Below are positions 34,874 to 44,115 of a DNA stretch of 64,000 nt, in pieces. Every line of letters starts with the position of its first letter. The first letter of the stretch is position 1. A model generated the notes under the pieces. The model made no database searches, had not been told where the DNA came from, and worked only from the letters and a program-made list of their open reading frames with translations. Origin of the DNA: Planctomycetales bacterium ZRK34. GTDB taxonomy: Bacteria; Planctomycetota; Phycisphaerae; Phycisphaerales; Zrk34. Both the position numbers and the translations under genes were made by a program. The stretch spans positions 3,097,850-3,161,849 of the forward strand of contig CP050848.1 of the NCBI GenBank assembly GCA_014873095.1, read 5' to 3'.

Positions 34874-36001
34874 ATGGCCCCGAATCCTTCGGCAACACTG
34901 CAACCACACGCCGCTGATCACGCGCATGTGACAGGTCTGCGCCGGCGGTTGATCGAACTGGCCCGTGCCGACCATCGCCTGCCGATCGGCACCGACATGG
35001 TGCTACACGAGCAGGCCGACCCGGCCGCCGTGATGCTCGACGGCAAAGCGCTGGGGCGCGTGATGATCGAGGCTGCGGATCGATACCACACGCCGATCGC
35101 GCTGTCGCTGATGGACCTGCGCCTGGAAAAAAGCGATCTGCTCCAGCGGTTGGGCGTTGCTGACGAGCAGACCGACACCTTCCACTTCGACCAGGCGCCG
35201 AGCGATGATCAGATGGCGCAGGCCGCCGCGTCGGATAAGGCGCCATTTGACCCGCGGGGCCGAGCCCACCTGGATGCGATTCGATACGTGGTCCGGCAGG
35301 GCGGCGAGCGGATCACGTGCGGTATGGCGATCGGGCCGTTTTCACTGGCGACGAAATTGATGGCTGACCCGATCACGGCCGTGGCGCTGGCGGGCATGGG
35401 CATGTCGGCGTCGGATGAACCGGATGTGGCGATGGTCGAGCGGGTGTTGGAGCTGGCTTGCGGACAGGTGCATCGCTCGCTGGCGGCGCAGATCGAAGCC
35501 GGGGCCGACGCGGTCTGCGTGTGCGAACCGGCGGCGAATGTGACGTTTTTATCGCCGAACATGATCGCCGGTGGGTCGGATGTTTTCGAGCGCTTCGTGA
35601 TGGGGCCCAACGAGGTTGTCGCCCGGCAGCTCAACGACGCCGGCGTCGGGCTGATCTTTCACGATTGCGGCGAGTTGATCGACGACATGGTGCGTCAGTT
35701 CGCTCATCGGCTGCACCCGGTCATGCTGTCGCTGGGCAGCAGCCGCGTGATGTGGCACGATGCCGAACTCGTGCCGGACGACGTCGTGCTTTACGGCAAT
35801 CTTCCCAGCAAACGGTTTTATTCCGATGCCGACCTGCCGATCGATGCGGTGGAATCGATGACCCGCGAGTTGGCGGTGAAGATGAAAACGACGGGCAAAC
35901 CGTTTATCCTCGGCACCGAGTGCGACGTGTTGAGCGTAGCCGGCTCGCATGACATGATCGCAGCGAAGGTCGATCGCATGCTCGGCTGTTCGTGTCACTG
36001 A
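34874..36001 (+). CDS. UroD-family corrinoid methyltransferase
   Basis: A 375-residue UroD-type barrel. Zinc ligands of methyltransferases are visible: His263-x-Cys265 in FHDCGE and Cys350 in GTECDV; the C-terminus also ends CSCH. GGGAG precedes ATG 34874. The gene follows the corrinoid protein by 26 bases and precedes a homocysteine methyltransferase, so it probably loads or unloads the methyl group of that carrier. Whether it acts on the growth substrate or on the acceptor cannot be told by sequence. Confidence 0.88.
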   Translation: MAPNPSATLQPHAADHAHVTGLRRRLIELARADHRLPIGTDMVLHEQADPAAVMLDGKALGRVMIEAADRYHTPIALSLMDLRLEKSDLLQRLGVADEQTDTFHFDQAPSDDQMAQAAASDKAPFDPRGRAHLDAIRYVVRQGGERITCGMAIGPFSLATKLMADPITAVALAGMGMSASDEPDVAMVERVLELACGQVHRSLAAQIEAGADAVCVCEPAANVTFLSPNMIAGGSDVFERFVMGPNEVVARQLNDAGVGLIFHDCGELIDDMVRQFAHRLHPVMLSLGSSRVMWHDAELVPDDVVLYGNLPSKRFYSDADLPIDAVESMTRELAVKMKTTGKPFILGTECDVLSVAGSHDMIAAKVDRMLGCSCH

Positions 36002-36016
36002 CTCATCGAGGCGCGT

Positions 36017-36904
36017 ATGTCACGTGAAAATCTGCTGGAGGCGCTGGCTGGTCGTGTGCTGCTTTGCGACGGCGCGATGGGCACGCAGCTCATCGCCGCG
36101 GGGCTTGAAGTCGGCGTGTGCGGCGAAGGGTGGAACCTCGATCACGCCGACTGTGTCGAGGCGATTCATCGACGCTACCTCGACGCCGGTTGCGACATGG
36201 TCACGACCAACACTTTCCAGGCGACACGCACCGCGCTGGCGATGCACGGGCTTGATGACCAGGTCGCGCCCATCAGTCAGGCGGCGGCGGAGCTCGCGCG
36301 CCGCGCGGCCGGTGATGCCGCCTGGGTGCTCGGCGATGTCGGCCCGTTCGGCGGGTTTCTCGAACCGATGGGTGATGTCACCATCGATCAACTGCACGAC
36401 ATATTCACCGAGCAGATCGCTGCGCTGGATGCAGGCGGAGTCGACGCAGTGATCGTCGAAACGATGAGCGATCCCGCCGAGTCGGCGACGGCCGTTCGGG
36501 CTGCCAAAACGCTGGCGAACAGGCCCGTCATTGCCACGTTCGCCTTTCAGAAGGCCGGCGATCGGATGTTGACCATGATGGGCACGGACCCGGCGGCGGC
36601 CCTCGCGGCGGTGCTCGATGCAGGGGCTGACATCGTTGGCGCCAACTGTGGCACGGGCCTCGACCTCGACGACTACGTCCGCCTTGCCGAGCAACTCGTC
36701 GACGCGGCCGGCTCGGCGCCGGTCATCCTGCAGGCCAACGCCGGCTCGCCCGTGCAGCGTGATGGTCAAACGCACTTCCCCGCCACGCCCAACGACATGG
36801 CGCGTGCCGTTCGGCGCTTCCGCGACGCCGGCGTGCGCCTGATCGGCGGATGCTGCGGCACAACCCCCGAACATCTCGCCGCCATGCGCACCGCCCTGAT
36901 GTGA
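36017..36904 (+). CDS. Homocysteine S-methyltransferase (zinc, BHMT/MetH-N type)
   Basis: A 295-residue barrel with the opening LLCDGAMGTQLIAAG and the zinc cysteines Cys211 (GANCGTG) and Cys279-Cys280 (GGCCGTTP). This family methylates homocysteine to methionine from a methyl donor (betaine, S-methylmethionine, or methylcobalamin when paired with a B12 domain). It starts 15 bases after the UroD gene. Being next to a free-standing corrinoid protein, it could work as the split equivalent of the N-terminal half of MetH, with homocysteine as the final methyl acceptor. Confidence 0.9.
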   Translation: MSRENLLEALAGRVLLCDGAMGTQLIAAGLEVGVCGEGWNLDHADCVEAIHRRYLDAGCDMVTTNTFQATRTALAMHGLDDQVAPISQAAAELARRAAGDAAWVLGDVGPFGGFLEPMGDVTIDQLHDIFTEQIAALDAGGVDAVIVETMSDPAESATAVRAAKTLANRPVIATFAFQKAGDRMLTMMGTDPAAALAAVLDAGADIVGANCGTGLDLDDYVRLAEQLVDAAGSAPVILQANAGSPVQRDGQTHFPATPNDMARAVRRFRDAGVRLIGGCCGTTPEHLAAMRTALM

Positions 36905-36965
36905 AATCCGTTCCGAAAAATACACGAGCTCAAACCATTTCTCTGATTCGTATGATGCGATCACC

Positions 36966-38399
36966 TCAGAACGACACGACCATATGCCACAAAAACGCGC
37001 TCGCCCACGCGTCGAGGTTTTGCCACGTGTCGCGCACCAGCGACTCATCACCGGTCATTTCACCGAGTGCGCCCTTCGCTTTGGCCCACGGTTCAACCGT
37101 GCCGGCGGGTCGATCGTGCGCGGCGTGAATGTGCCGGTCGGGTGTGTCGATCGTGTGGGCGGGGTAGGTCGGCGCCGGCGAGGCCGCTTGTGAATACACG
37201 CCGTGCTCGCGGAGATAGTCGGTCATCACCTGTATATTTTCGATCGAGGTGTCGTTCTGCATGATCGCCCCGGCGTCGGCGATGTACCCGCCGTCGGGGG
37301 CCACCTCGTCGATCAGTCGCTGACAGAAAGCGCGCACCTCGTCGGGTTTGCCGAAGCTGAGCAGCGTGTTCGGAATGCCGCCGCTGATGGCGAACTTATG
37401 ACCGAGTTTCTTCTTGGCGGCAAACACATCATCGCGATCGCAGTGCACGATGATCGAACCGGCGGGCAGGTCCAGCCAACTGTCCCAGTGATGGTGCCAC
37501 ACGCCCTCGGCGTAAAAGATCGTCTGATGACCGGCCGCCCAGAGTTCTTCGATGATGGGTTTCAGCGAAGGCCAATAATACCGATCGTATTGCTCCGGCG
37601 TGACAAACGGCACGCACCCGCGGTGCATCCATATCGAAGCGGGCAGTTGCCCGTTGGCGTCGGCGGTGCTCATCGCGACGTGCAGCATGTGCGGCATCAT
37701 CGCTTCGACCGCTTTGGCCACTTTCTCCGGTTGCTCGTAAAGATCCATCGTCATGCCGAGATACCCGCGGAATTTGTCGGCGATGATGTCGAAGGGGCTT
37801 TTGAGAATGCCGGCCAGCGCCGACGGCATGCCGCATTCATCCCGCAGCCGCGCGATCGCCGGACCGAAGGCCGTGAAATACTGCATAACGGCCATACCCG
37901 CTTTGAGCATGGCGAGGTTGTTGTCGATCGTGTTCGCCTCGCCGGGGGGCGCCAGTCGGCGGTTGGTGCGCGGCAGCCAGGTGTTCAGTAAAAACCCCGT
38001 CGGGTCGGCGATCATCGCATCGTACTCATCGGCTCGCATCCACTCTTCGCCCTCGGTCGGTTCGAGATACTGAAAGCCCGTGTCCGGCGCGATGTCGACA
38101 CCGGGAATGGCGTAGTACCGCGACCCGAGCACCTGCGAAACGCCGCCCCAGACATAGACCATGTTCGGCACGACCGCGTCCCAGTCGAAGTTGGCCGCGC
38201 AACGTCGAACCGCTTCAAAAGCCAGCTCGTAATTCTGCGTCACCTGCTGACTGGTCATGCCGGCGTACTTGGCGGCAAACTCGGCAACCAGCGGGCGAAT
38301 CGGAATCTGATCCGGCTGCCCATTGGCCATGGCCGTGGTGTAGCGGGTCATGCGCTGCTGATACAGCGCGGCGCTGTTGGTTTGTTGGAGGGTGCTCAT
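36966..38399 (-). CDS. Long UroD-family protein, candidate substrate methyltransferase
   Basis: A 477-residue UroD-like barrel, longer than the other two in the cluster. The typical HxC...C zinc set is not evident; instead it has an adjacent His-Cys in IIVHCDRDDVF and a His-rich loop GVWHHHWDSW. It therefore may be the first methyltransferase that demethylates the growth substrate, as UroD-like O-demethylases do. ATG 38399 is preferred; a TTG at 38453 would add 18 residues. It converges on the homocysteine methyltransferase gene with 61 bases between. Substrate unknown. Confidence 0.82.
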   Translation of the reverse strand: MSTLQQTNSAALYQQRMTRYTTAMANGQPDQIPIRPLVAEFAAKYAGMTSQQVTQNYELAFEAVRRCAANFDWDAVVPNMVYVWGGVSQVLGSRYYAIPGVDIAPDTGFQYLEPTEGEEWMRADEYDAMIADPTGFLLNTWLPRTNRRLAPPGEANTIDNNLAMLKAGMAVMQYFTAFGPAIARLRDECGMPSALAGILKSPFDIIADKFRGYLGMTMDLYEQPEKVAKAVEAMMPHMLHVAMSTADANGQLPASIWMHRGCVPFVTPEQYDRYYWPSLKPIIEELWAAGHQTIFYAEGVWHHHWDSWLDLPAGSIIVHCDRDDVFAAKKKLGHKFAISGGIPNTLLSFGKPDEVRAFCQRLIDEVAPDGGYIADAGAIMQNDTSIENIQVMTDYLREHGVYSQAASPAPTYPAHTIDTPDRHIHAAHDRPAGTVEPWAKAKGALGEMTGDESLVRDTWQNLDAWASAFLWHMVVSF

Positions 38400-38709
38400 G
38401 CGTAATCCAATCGCAGAACTAGGGAGCGATACATGCGTGAATGCCTCGTGCAAATATCATCACCCAAGCGGGCATTTTCGTCTTGTGGGCATTGAGAGAT
38501 TCCTTGTAAATATTCGGCATAATGCGGCCAGGGTCGCGGCGGGGTCAGTCTCGCGGGGTGCAGAATCAACTAAGTAAGTGACACGGCTGTGTGAAGCTGT
38601 TACCGTGTTGTCGAGCAGAGAGGGCTCCGGGGCGCGGCCGGCCGGTCGCGCTTTCCACTGAACCCTCATGCGTGAGGCACGCAATTCACCTTCATAACTC
38701 GGAACTCAG
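38400..38709. other. Intergenic region without a recognised gene
   Basis: A 310-base divergent space between the long UroD gene (minus) and exbB (plus), so it must hold two promoters. I see an AT-richer patch around 38500-38525 (TTGTAAATATT, CATAAT) that could be a promoter, and the small stem CTCATGCGTGAG at 38667-38678. No cobalamin, SAM or other riboswitch signature was recognised. Confidence 0.5.
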
Positions 38710-39564
38710 ATGCCCATGAAATCGTTCATCGTTGTCATCATGCTGCTGTTTGGTTCGATAGCGCTGGCTCAGCAAGCGGCTCCCGCCGCGGACGCCGGTG
38801 ACGACTCTGCTGCGCCCGCGACGGTCCAGCAGCCTGCGACCGACGCGCCGGACACGGACGCCAATTCGGACACGGACGAAGAAGTCACCGTCGGCGAGGC
38901 CTTCCTGCTGAAGCTGAAGCAGGGCGGGCTCACGATGGTGTTCATCCTGCTGGCGTCGATCGTGGCCGTCGGGTGCGCGATCGAGCGGTGGGTGCATCAG
39001 CGACGAGGCAACATCGCGCCATCGGGTCTGTGCGAGAAAGCCGATGCGCTGTGGCGTCGCGGCGCCTTTGAGGAGTTGGAACAGGCCGCGGTGAAAAGTC
39101 GCAGCACACTGGGGCGCATGATCGCCGCCATCGTGCGACATCGAAACGTCAGCGCGTCGGATGTTTCAACCATTGCCGCGGATATCGCCGCCCGTGACTT
39201 GAAACGCCACCTGCAGCGGGCCTACCCGCTGGCGGTCGTGGCGACGATCAGTCCGCTGCTGGGTCTATTCGGCACCGTCGTCGGCATGATCGGCGCGTTT
39301 GATCAGATCGCGGCGATGGGTGAGCTGGCAAACCCCGCAGCATTTGGCGGCGACATCGGCAAGGCGCTGATCACGACCGGCGCGGGCCTGGCCGTGGCGA
39401 TCCCGGCCCTGGCGCTTTATCACTTTTTCAAGAGCCGCGTGAGCATCTACAGCGTCGAGCTCGAAGAAGAGATCAGCCTGCTGATCACCGAACATTTCAT
39501 GCCGCCGATTCCCGCGGCAGTGACGCCGCAGCCCGAGAAAGCGGAGGTGGCCCATGCGGATTGA
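38710..39564 (+). CDS. exbB: ExbB/TolQ/MotA-type proton channel protein
   Basis: A 284-residue inner-membrane protein. It has a cleavable signal (to about residue 20, IALA), then an acidic Ala/Asp-rich linker (residues 22-60), a TM helix (about 75-93, MVFILLASIVAVGCAIE) and the MotA/TolQ/ExbB core with the conserved PLLGLFGTVVGMIGAF and a last TM pair (KALITTGAGLAVAIPALALY). Such channels couple proton flow to work across the envelope. The signal plus linker is an extension seen in many planctomycete ExbB proteins. It overlaps exbD by 11 bases. Confidence 0.92.
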   Translation: MPMKSFIVVIMLLFGSIALAQQAAPAADAGDDSAAPATVQQPATDAPDTDANSDTDEEVTVGEAFLLKLKQGGLTMVFILLASIVAVGCAIERWVHQRRGNIAPSGLCEKADALWRRGAFEELEQAAVKSRSTLGRMIAAIVRHRNVSASDVSTIAADIAARDLKRHLQRAYPLAVVATISPLLGLFGTVVGMIGAFDQIAAMGELANPAAFGGDIGKALITTGAGLAVAIPALALYHFFKSRVSIYSVELEEEISLLITEHFMPPIPAAVTPQPEKAEVAHAD

Positions 39565-39961
39565 CCTGCAGGATGACGAGGGCATCGAAGTACAGATGGC
39601 GCCGCTGATCGACTGCGTCTTTCTGCTGTTGATCTTCTTTCTGGTGGCCACCACGCTGAAGAAGATCGAGAAGGAACTGCCGCTGGACTTGCCCCGTTCG
39701 GAACTCGCCGCCCGCGAGGTGCCGGCTTCGAACATGCTGACCGTGTCGATCGACGAGCAGGGCCAGCTTTACCTGGGCTCAGAGCCGGCCACCAGCGGCA
39801 TGGTGTTCGACCGCTTCAAGGAAGCCGCCGCCAATGATCCGGATCAGCCCGTCCGCATCAACGCCGATCGGCGGGCTTCGTGGGAAGCGGTGATGCAGGT
39901 GTTGGAACTCGCCAAATTCGAAGGATTGACCGATGTCCGACCAGGCACCAACAGTCAGTGA
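39554..39961 (+). CDS. exbD: ExbD/TolR-type protein
   Basis: A 135-residue single-pass protein: short cytoplasmic N-terminus, TM helix (about residues 17-37) starting with the conserved APLIDCVFLLLIFFLVATT whose Asp is the proton-carrying residue, then a periplasmic domain. It overlaps both neighbours (exbB by 11 bases, the next gene by 29), so the three are made together. Confidence 0.93.
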   Translation: MRIDLQDDEGIEVQMAPLIDCVFLLLIFFLVATTLKKIEKELPLDLPRSELAAREVPASNMLTVSIDEQGQLYLGSEPATSGMVFDRFKEAAANDPDQPVRINADRRASWEAVMQVLELAKFEGLTDVRPGTNSQ

Positions 39962-42152
39962 GCCGCAGAACATCTCGGCCCAGTTGCGCGATCGTCGCCG
40001 GCGCGAGGGGCGATGGTTTATGCTGTCGCTGCTGCTGCATCTGGCGGCGGTCGGGGCGCTGATCTACCTGACGCCGATTCGGCAGGTGCTGTTTGGTCCG
40101 CCGCCGCCCCCGCAGCGGTCGACGACGCGTCACGAGTCGCAACCCGTTGATCTGATGATGACCTCGCGTGAGATCACCGAGGTGGCGCAGAAGCTCGAGC
40201 AGATCAACGCCGACCAGATCGAGCACAGCGTCGAGACCCTGCAGGAACTTTCGCAGCGCATGCGCGAGCTCAACGAGAAGCGGCTCGACGAATTTCGCGT
40301 GTTCGAACGGGCGCAGATCGAGCAGACCCCTGAGCACGTGCAGGACGCGATGCGGCAGGCGATGGACGCCATCGTTAAGTCGACCGAAGCGGTGCAGGCG
40401 AAGCAACTCGAATCCGCGACCCAGCAGCAGCACGTGGCCGTCTCGCACCAGCAGACCATTCAGCAGCAGCTCAAACTCGTCGAAGCCTCGCAACCGGTGG
40501 TCGAAGCCCAGCAGCGCGCCACCGAGGCGCAGCAGAAGGCGATGAATCTGTCGAAGCAGTCGCTGGAGGCGAACGAGACTTTCAAGTCAAACGAAGGCTC
40601 GCTGAACTATCAACGCAAGATGCAGCAGGAATACACCGAGCGCGTCGAGAAGAAGCAGCGCGAGGTGCAGGAGAAACAGCAGAAGCGCGAAGAGTATCAG
40701 GCCCAGCAGCGGGAAAAACAGCAGCAGCTTGAACAGGCCAAGGCGGCCAACGACGAGAAAGCGGTCAAGCGGGCTGAGCGATCGGTCAAGGAGGCTGACT
40801 CACGCCTGGAGCGGTCGCAGAAGGAAGTCGATCGCAAGGAAGATGAACTACAGAAGTATCGTGAAAAGCTGACGGGATTCGACGCGGAGGTCAAGAAGCT
40901 GACGAAGGTGCAGGACGATGCCCAGCGGCAGCGCGACACATCCTATGAACAGGCGAAGCAGATTCAGGCGACGGTCAAACCGTTGCAGGAGGAAGTTGCC
41001 CGGAAGATTCAGGAGGATGTGGCTGAGCGCGTGAAGAAGATACTGGAGCAGTTGCCGGAGGATCAGACACTGCAGGCGGTGATGCCCGAGCTGCAGGCGC
41101 CGCAGGTCAACGACCCGGCTTCGATTCAGGAACTCTACGATGCGGCGCGGATGATGGAGAAACAGCTTGCCAGGCAGTATCGACACGGTCGCGCGATGCG
41201 GCTGGCGGTGCTGCAGAATGTTCCGTTTGAAGAAGCGCTCAAGGCGATTGATGAAGTGGCCCCCGAGCGGCCGGAGCTACCGGCCGAGGCGTTTGAGGGC
41301 GATGCCCGCAACGAGAAGCAACTGGAAGCGCGCAAGAATGCGATGCGCACCGCGCGGGCGGAAACGCAGAGCATGGTGGCGCTGGGTTATTCGCTGTTGT
41401 CACAGGCGGAGATGGACACCGCGCCGATCGGAGGCAACGGGGCGGGCGGGGGCATCTCGCTGGCGGCGATCGAAGCAAAGACCGCCCACCAGCAGGAACT
41501 GGCCAAGCTGGCCGACCAGGAAAAAAGCGGCGATGCGGTGGATGTGTCACGCGCGATGCAGCGCAGCGCGGGTCTGTCGCGCGACAAGACGTATCACGAA
41601 GACGAGCCGGCGGAGGTGCTCCCGCCGAAGCTCGAGGTGAAGTCGATTCCGACGCCGGGGCGGAAGATCGGCTCGGCGGGTGAAGCGGCCGGGTGGATGT
41701 CGATCATGCAGTGGTACACGCTGGGGCCGTTCGCGAATCCAGCCCGGTCGAATCTGAATCGCGTGTTTCCACCGGAGAGCCTGGTCGATCTGAACGCGGC
41801 CTACGTCGGCAAAAACGGGCGGACGATCACGTGGCAGTTCATCAACTCGACCAACCGCCACGGTGAAGTTCGCCCCGCCAATGAAGAACCCTACGGCATC
41901 TGGTACGCCTACACGGAACTCAAACTCGATCGCGCGCAGGATCTGTGGATGGCGATGGGGTCCGATGACAAAGGCAAGGTGTGGATCAACGACGAGCTGA
42001 TCTGGGTGTCGCGCGATGAACTCAAAGAGTGGCGACCGAATGAGGCGCTGCGGCGTGTGCACCTGCGCGAGGGTCGAAACAAAATTCTCTACCGCATCGA
42101 AAACGGACACCACGGCATCGCGTTTTCACTGTGGGTGCATCTGGAAAAATAA
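39933..42152 (+). CDS. TonB-position protein with long coiled coil and C-terminal jelly-roll-like domain
   Basis: A 739-residue protein: cytoplasmic basic N-terminus (RDRRRREGR), one TM helix (about residues 28-48), the proline run GPPPPP at about 54-60, a very long Glu/Gln/Lys coiled coil (about 70-430), a linker, and a C-terminal domain (about 580-739) with LGPFANPARSNL, GSDDKGKVWINDEL and EGRNKILYRI, the wording of planctomycete carbohydrate-binding-like jelly-roll domains. TonB's usual C-terminal fold and Pro-rich spacer are absent. With ExbB-ExbD it probably forms an energised periplasm-spanning machine with an unknown outer partner. The overlap with exbD shows coupled synthesis. Confidence 0.85.
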   Translation: MSDQAPTVSEPQNISAQLRDRRRREGRWFMLSLLLHLAAVGALIYLTPIRQVLFGPPPPPQRSTTRHESQPVDLMMTSREITEVAQKLEQINADQIEHSVETLQELSQRMRELNEKRLDEFRVFERAQIEQTPEHVQDAMRQAMDAIVKSTEAVQAKQLESATQQQHVAVSHQQTIQQQLKLVEASQPVVEAQQRATEAQQKAMNLSKQSLEANETFKSNEGSLNYQRKMQQEYTERVEKKQREVQEKQQKREEYQAQQREKQQQLEQAKAANDEKAVKRAERSVKEADSRLERSQKEVDRKEDELQKYREKLTGFDAEVKKLTKVQDDAQRQRDTSYEQAKQIQATVKPLQEEVARKIQEDVAERVKKILEQLPEDQTLQAVMPELQAPQVNDPASIQELYDAARMMEKQLARQYRHGRAMRLAVLQNVPFEEALKAIDEVAPERPELPAEAFEGDARNEKQLEARKNAMRTARAETQSMVALGYSLLSQAEMDTAPIGGNGAGGGISLAAIEAKTAHQQELAKLADQEKSGDAVDVSRAMQRSAGLSRDKTYHEDEPAEVLPPKLEVKSIPTPGRKIGSAGEAAGWMSIMQWYTLGPFANPARSNLNRVFPPESLVDLNAAYVGKNGRTITWQFINSTNRHGEVRPANEEPYGIWYAYTELKLDRAQDLWMAMGSDDKGKVWINDELIWVSRDELKEWRPNEALRRVHLREGRNKILYRIENGHHGIAFSLWVHLEK

Positions 42153-42171
42153 CAGGCAACTCGGCGTCCGA

Positions 42172-43443
42172 CTACATCACCGGCATGGACTTGCTGCGGT
42201 GGCGGACGGGGAAGCTGTCGAGATAATTCAGCGGATGGGTCGGATCGAACTCATGGCGATCCATGAATCGATCGGGCCCGAGCGTGGGGCCTTCGGCGGG
42301 GTCGTGGGGCAGGTCGTACCGACCTTCGGTTTTGTAATCGGTCGGGGGGCAATCGACATCGAGCGTCGCGGCGGCGGCGCGGTAGATGTCGGGTCGATAC
42401 ACGCGACGGGCGATCTCTGCGAACGGGGCATTGCGGGCGATCTGCCCCCAACGCGCCATCTGCGTCATGAACCACACTGCATGCGAGCGCCACGGGAAAG
42501 TCGCCGCGTAACGGTAAAACACGTTGAAGTCCGGCACGGGGCGCGGCTCGGCGCCGGCGTGATCGACGAAGGTGCCCATCATCGACATCTTCACCACGTC
42601 CAGCGGCGCGCCGACGTACTGCGGCTTGGCCAGCATGCAGGCGACGCGCAGGCGATGATCAGGCTGATCAATCCACCGGGCGGCGTCGATCAGCGAGGCG
42701 ACCAGGGCCATGTGCGTCCGCGGGTTTTCCGCGGCCCACTCGGCGGTGACGCCCAGCACTTTTTCGGGGCTGTTGTTCCACAGTTCATAGCCGGTGAGTA
42801 CGACATGGCCGAGCCGGTGATGCACCGCCATCTCGTTCCACGGCTCGCCGACGCAGTAGCCGTCGATCTGGCCCGCGGCCAGGCGATCGATCATCTGCGG
42901 CGGCGGCACAATCACCAGCCGCACATCACGATCCGGGTCGATACCCGCGGAGGCCATCCAATACCGAAGTTGGTAGTTGTGACTGGACACGGGAAAGACC
43001 GTCGCGAAGGTCAGCGGTTTGCACCCGGCGCGTCGGTTGGCTTCGATGACTTTTTTCAGCGCGCCGGCCGAGCGATGACGCAGGGCGAGCATGTTCGCGT
43101 CGGCATCGATCATGCGGGCGTGCAGTTCGTTGGAGACGGTGATGGCGTTGCCGTTGAGGCCGAGGCTCATGGCGGTGATCATCGGCTGGGCGACGCCGTC
43201 GATGCCGAGCGTGGCGGCGATGGGCATGGGCGCGAGCATGTGTGCGGCATCGAGCAGGCCGAAGGCGACCTTGTCGCGAATGCTGGACCAGGTGGGCTCG
43301 CGATGGAGGGTGACGTCCAGCCCGTAGCGTTCGAAAAAGCCCAGTTCGTGGGCGGCGACCAGCGGAGCGCAGTCGGTCAGCGGAATGAAGCCGATTTCGA
43401 GCTGCGGCTTTTCGAGGTGCGATGGATCAACCGGAAGAATCAT
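42172..43443 (-). CDS. nasS: NasS-type nitrate/nitrite sensor (NrtA-like, no signal peptide)
   Basis: A 423-residue homologue of the nitrate-binding protein NrtA (compare 46256-47671; both have IGFIPLTDCAPLV-like openings, [28 protein letters not shown] and VWFMTQMARWGQI). It lacks any signal peptide, as expected for the cytosolic sensor NasS, which binds NasT and releases it when nitrate or nitrite is present. It overlaps nasT by four bases downstream of it. Convergent with the TonB-position gene, 19 bases apart. Confidence 0.9.
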   Translation of the reverse strand: MILPVDPSHLEKPQLEIGFIPLTDCAPLVAAHELGFFERYGLDVTLHREPTWSSIRDKVAFGLLDAAHMLAPMPIAATLGIDGVAQPMITAMSLGLNGNAITVSNELHARMIDADANMLALRHRSAGALKKVIEANRRAGCKPLTFATVFPVSSHNYQLRYWMASAGIDPDRDVRLVIVPPPQMIDRLAAGQIDGYCVGEPWNEMAVHHRLGHVVLTGYELWNNSPEKVLGVTAEWAAENPRTHMALVASLIDAARWIDQPDHRLRVACMLAKPQYVGAPLDVVKMSMMGTFVDHAGAEPRPVPDFNVFYRYAATFPWRSHAVWFMTQMARWGQIARNAPFAEIARRVYRPDIYRAAAATLDVDCPPTDYKTEGRYDLPHDPAEGPTLGPDRFMDRHEFDPTHPLNYLDSFPVRHRSKSMPVM

Positions 43444-44036
43444 GTGTGCGACTCCGTTTTATTCGACAACAGATCAGCCATCTCAATGACGTCGCGGGCC
43501 ACATCGACGAGTCGTCGTTTGCGGTCCATCGCCAGCTTCTGCAGGGTGCGGTAAGCCTGGGGCTCGGTGAGCTGCTTTTGAGCCATGAGCACGCCCTTGG
43601 CGCGGTCGATGAGCTTGCGCGAGGCGAGCGTCGACTGGGCCTTATCCAGCTCATTCTGCAGTTTCTGAAAACGCTGGAAGTGGGCGATGGCGACATCAAT
43701 GATGGGCTGAACTTTGGAATGGGCCAGGCCGTCGACCTGGTAGGCGGACACACCGGCGGCGATGGCGGCGGCGATGGTCTCGCGGTCGTCGTTGTTGGAG
43801 AACATGATCACCGGGCGGGGCGTTTCACGGTGAATTGCGCTGACCTGCTCGAGCGTATCGCGGCTGGGTGCGTCGACGTCGATGAGGATGACGTCGGGTT
43901 GTGCCTCGGTGATGCGTGCGGGCAGGTAGTCGTTGGCCGCGACCTGCGCGACGACGTGGTAACCGCTTTCGGTCAGCACGCGCGCCAGCGTACAGGCACG
44001 TTCGGCGTGGTCGTCGACAACCATGATCTTGAGCAT
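43440..44036 (-). CDS. nasT: NasT-type ANTAR antiterminator
   Basis: A 198-residue protein: response-regulator-like receiver domain (residues about 1-120, IMVVDDHAERACTLARVL ... VILIDVDAPSRDTLEQ) followed by an ANTAR RNA-binding domain (about 135-195, KLIDRAKGVLMAQKQLTEPQ, AYRTLQKLA). NasT binds paired hexaloop hairpins in leaders of nitrate genes and prevents termination; such hairpins are present at 46066-46157. ATG 44036 is chosen; an upstream TTG reading overlaps the regulatory sites. A sigma-54-type promoter lies at 44116-44131. Confidence 0.93.
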   Translation of the reverse strand: MLKIMVVDDHAERACTLARVLTESGYHVVAQVAANDYLPARITEAQPDVILIDVDAPSRDTLEQVSAIHRETPRPVIMFSNNDDRETIAAAIAAGVSAYQVDGLAHSKVQPIIDVAIAHFQRFQKLQNELDKAQSTLASRKLIDRAKGVLMAQKQLTEPQAYRTLQKLAMDRKRRLVDVARDVIEMADLLSNKTESHT

Positions 44037-44075
44037 CGCCACAGGCTCGGGCTGGGTGGGGGGCGTCGGTGTCGG

Positions 44076-44092
44076 TGCACAAACATTGTGCA
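44076..44092. promoter_or_regulatory. NtrC-like palindrome in the nasT leader
   Basis: TGCACAAACATTGTGCA is a 17-bp dyad with the GCAC-N7-GTGC core of NtrC enhancer sites (consensus TGCACC-N5-GGTGCA). It lies about 25 bases downstream of the -12 element of the nasT sigma-54-type promoter. Enhancers can act from downstream; it could alternatively act as a repressing site or an RNA hairpin. Confidence 0.5.
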
Positions 44093-44115
44093 CGGATGTC
44101 GCGTTATCACTGGTG

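Noticed and set aside
38400..38709. Cobalamin or SAM riboswitch expected near corrinoid genes
   Set aside because: No B12-box-like or SAM-aptamer pattern was found in the intergenic regions at 32790-32894, 34089-34217 or here.
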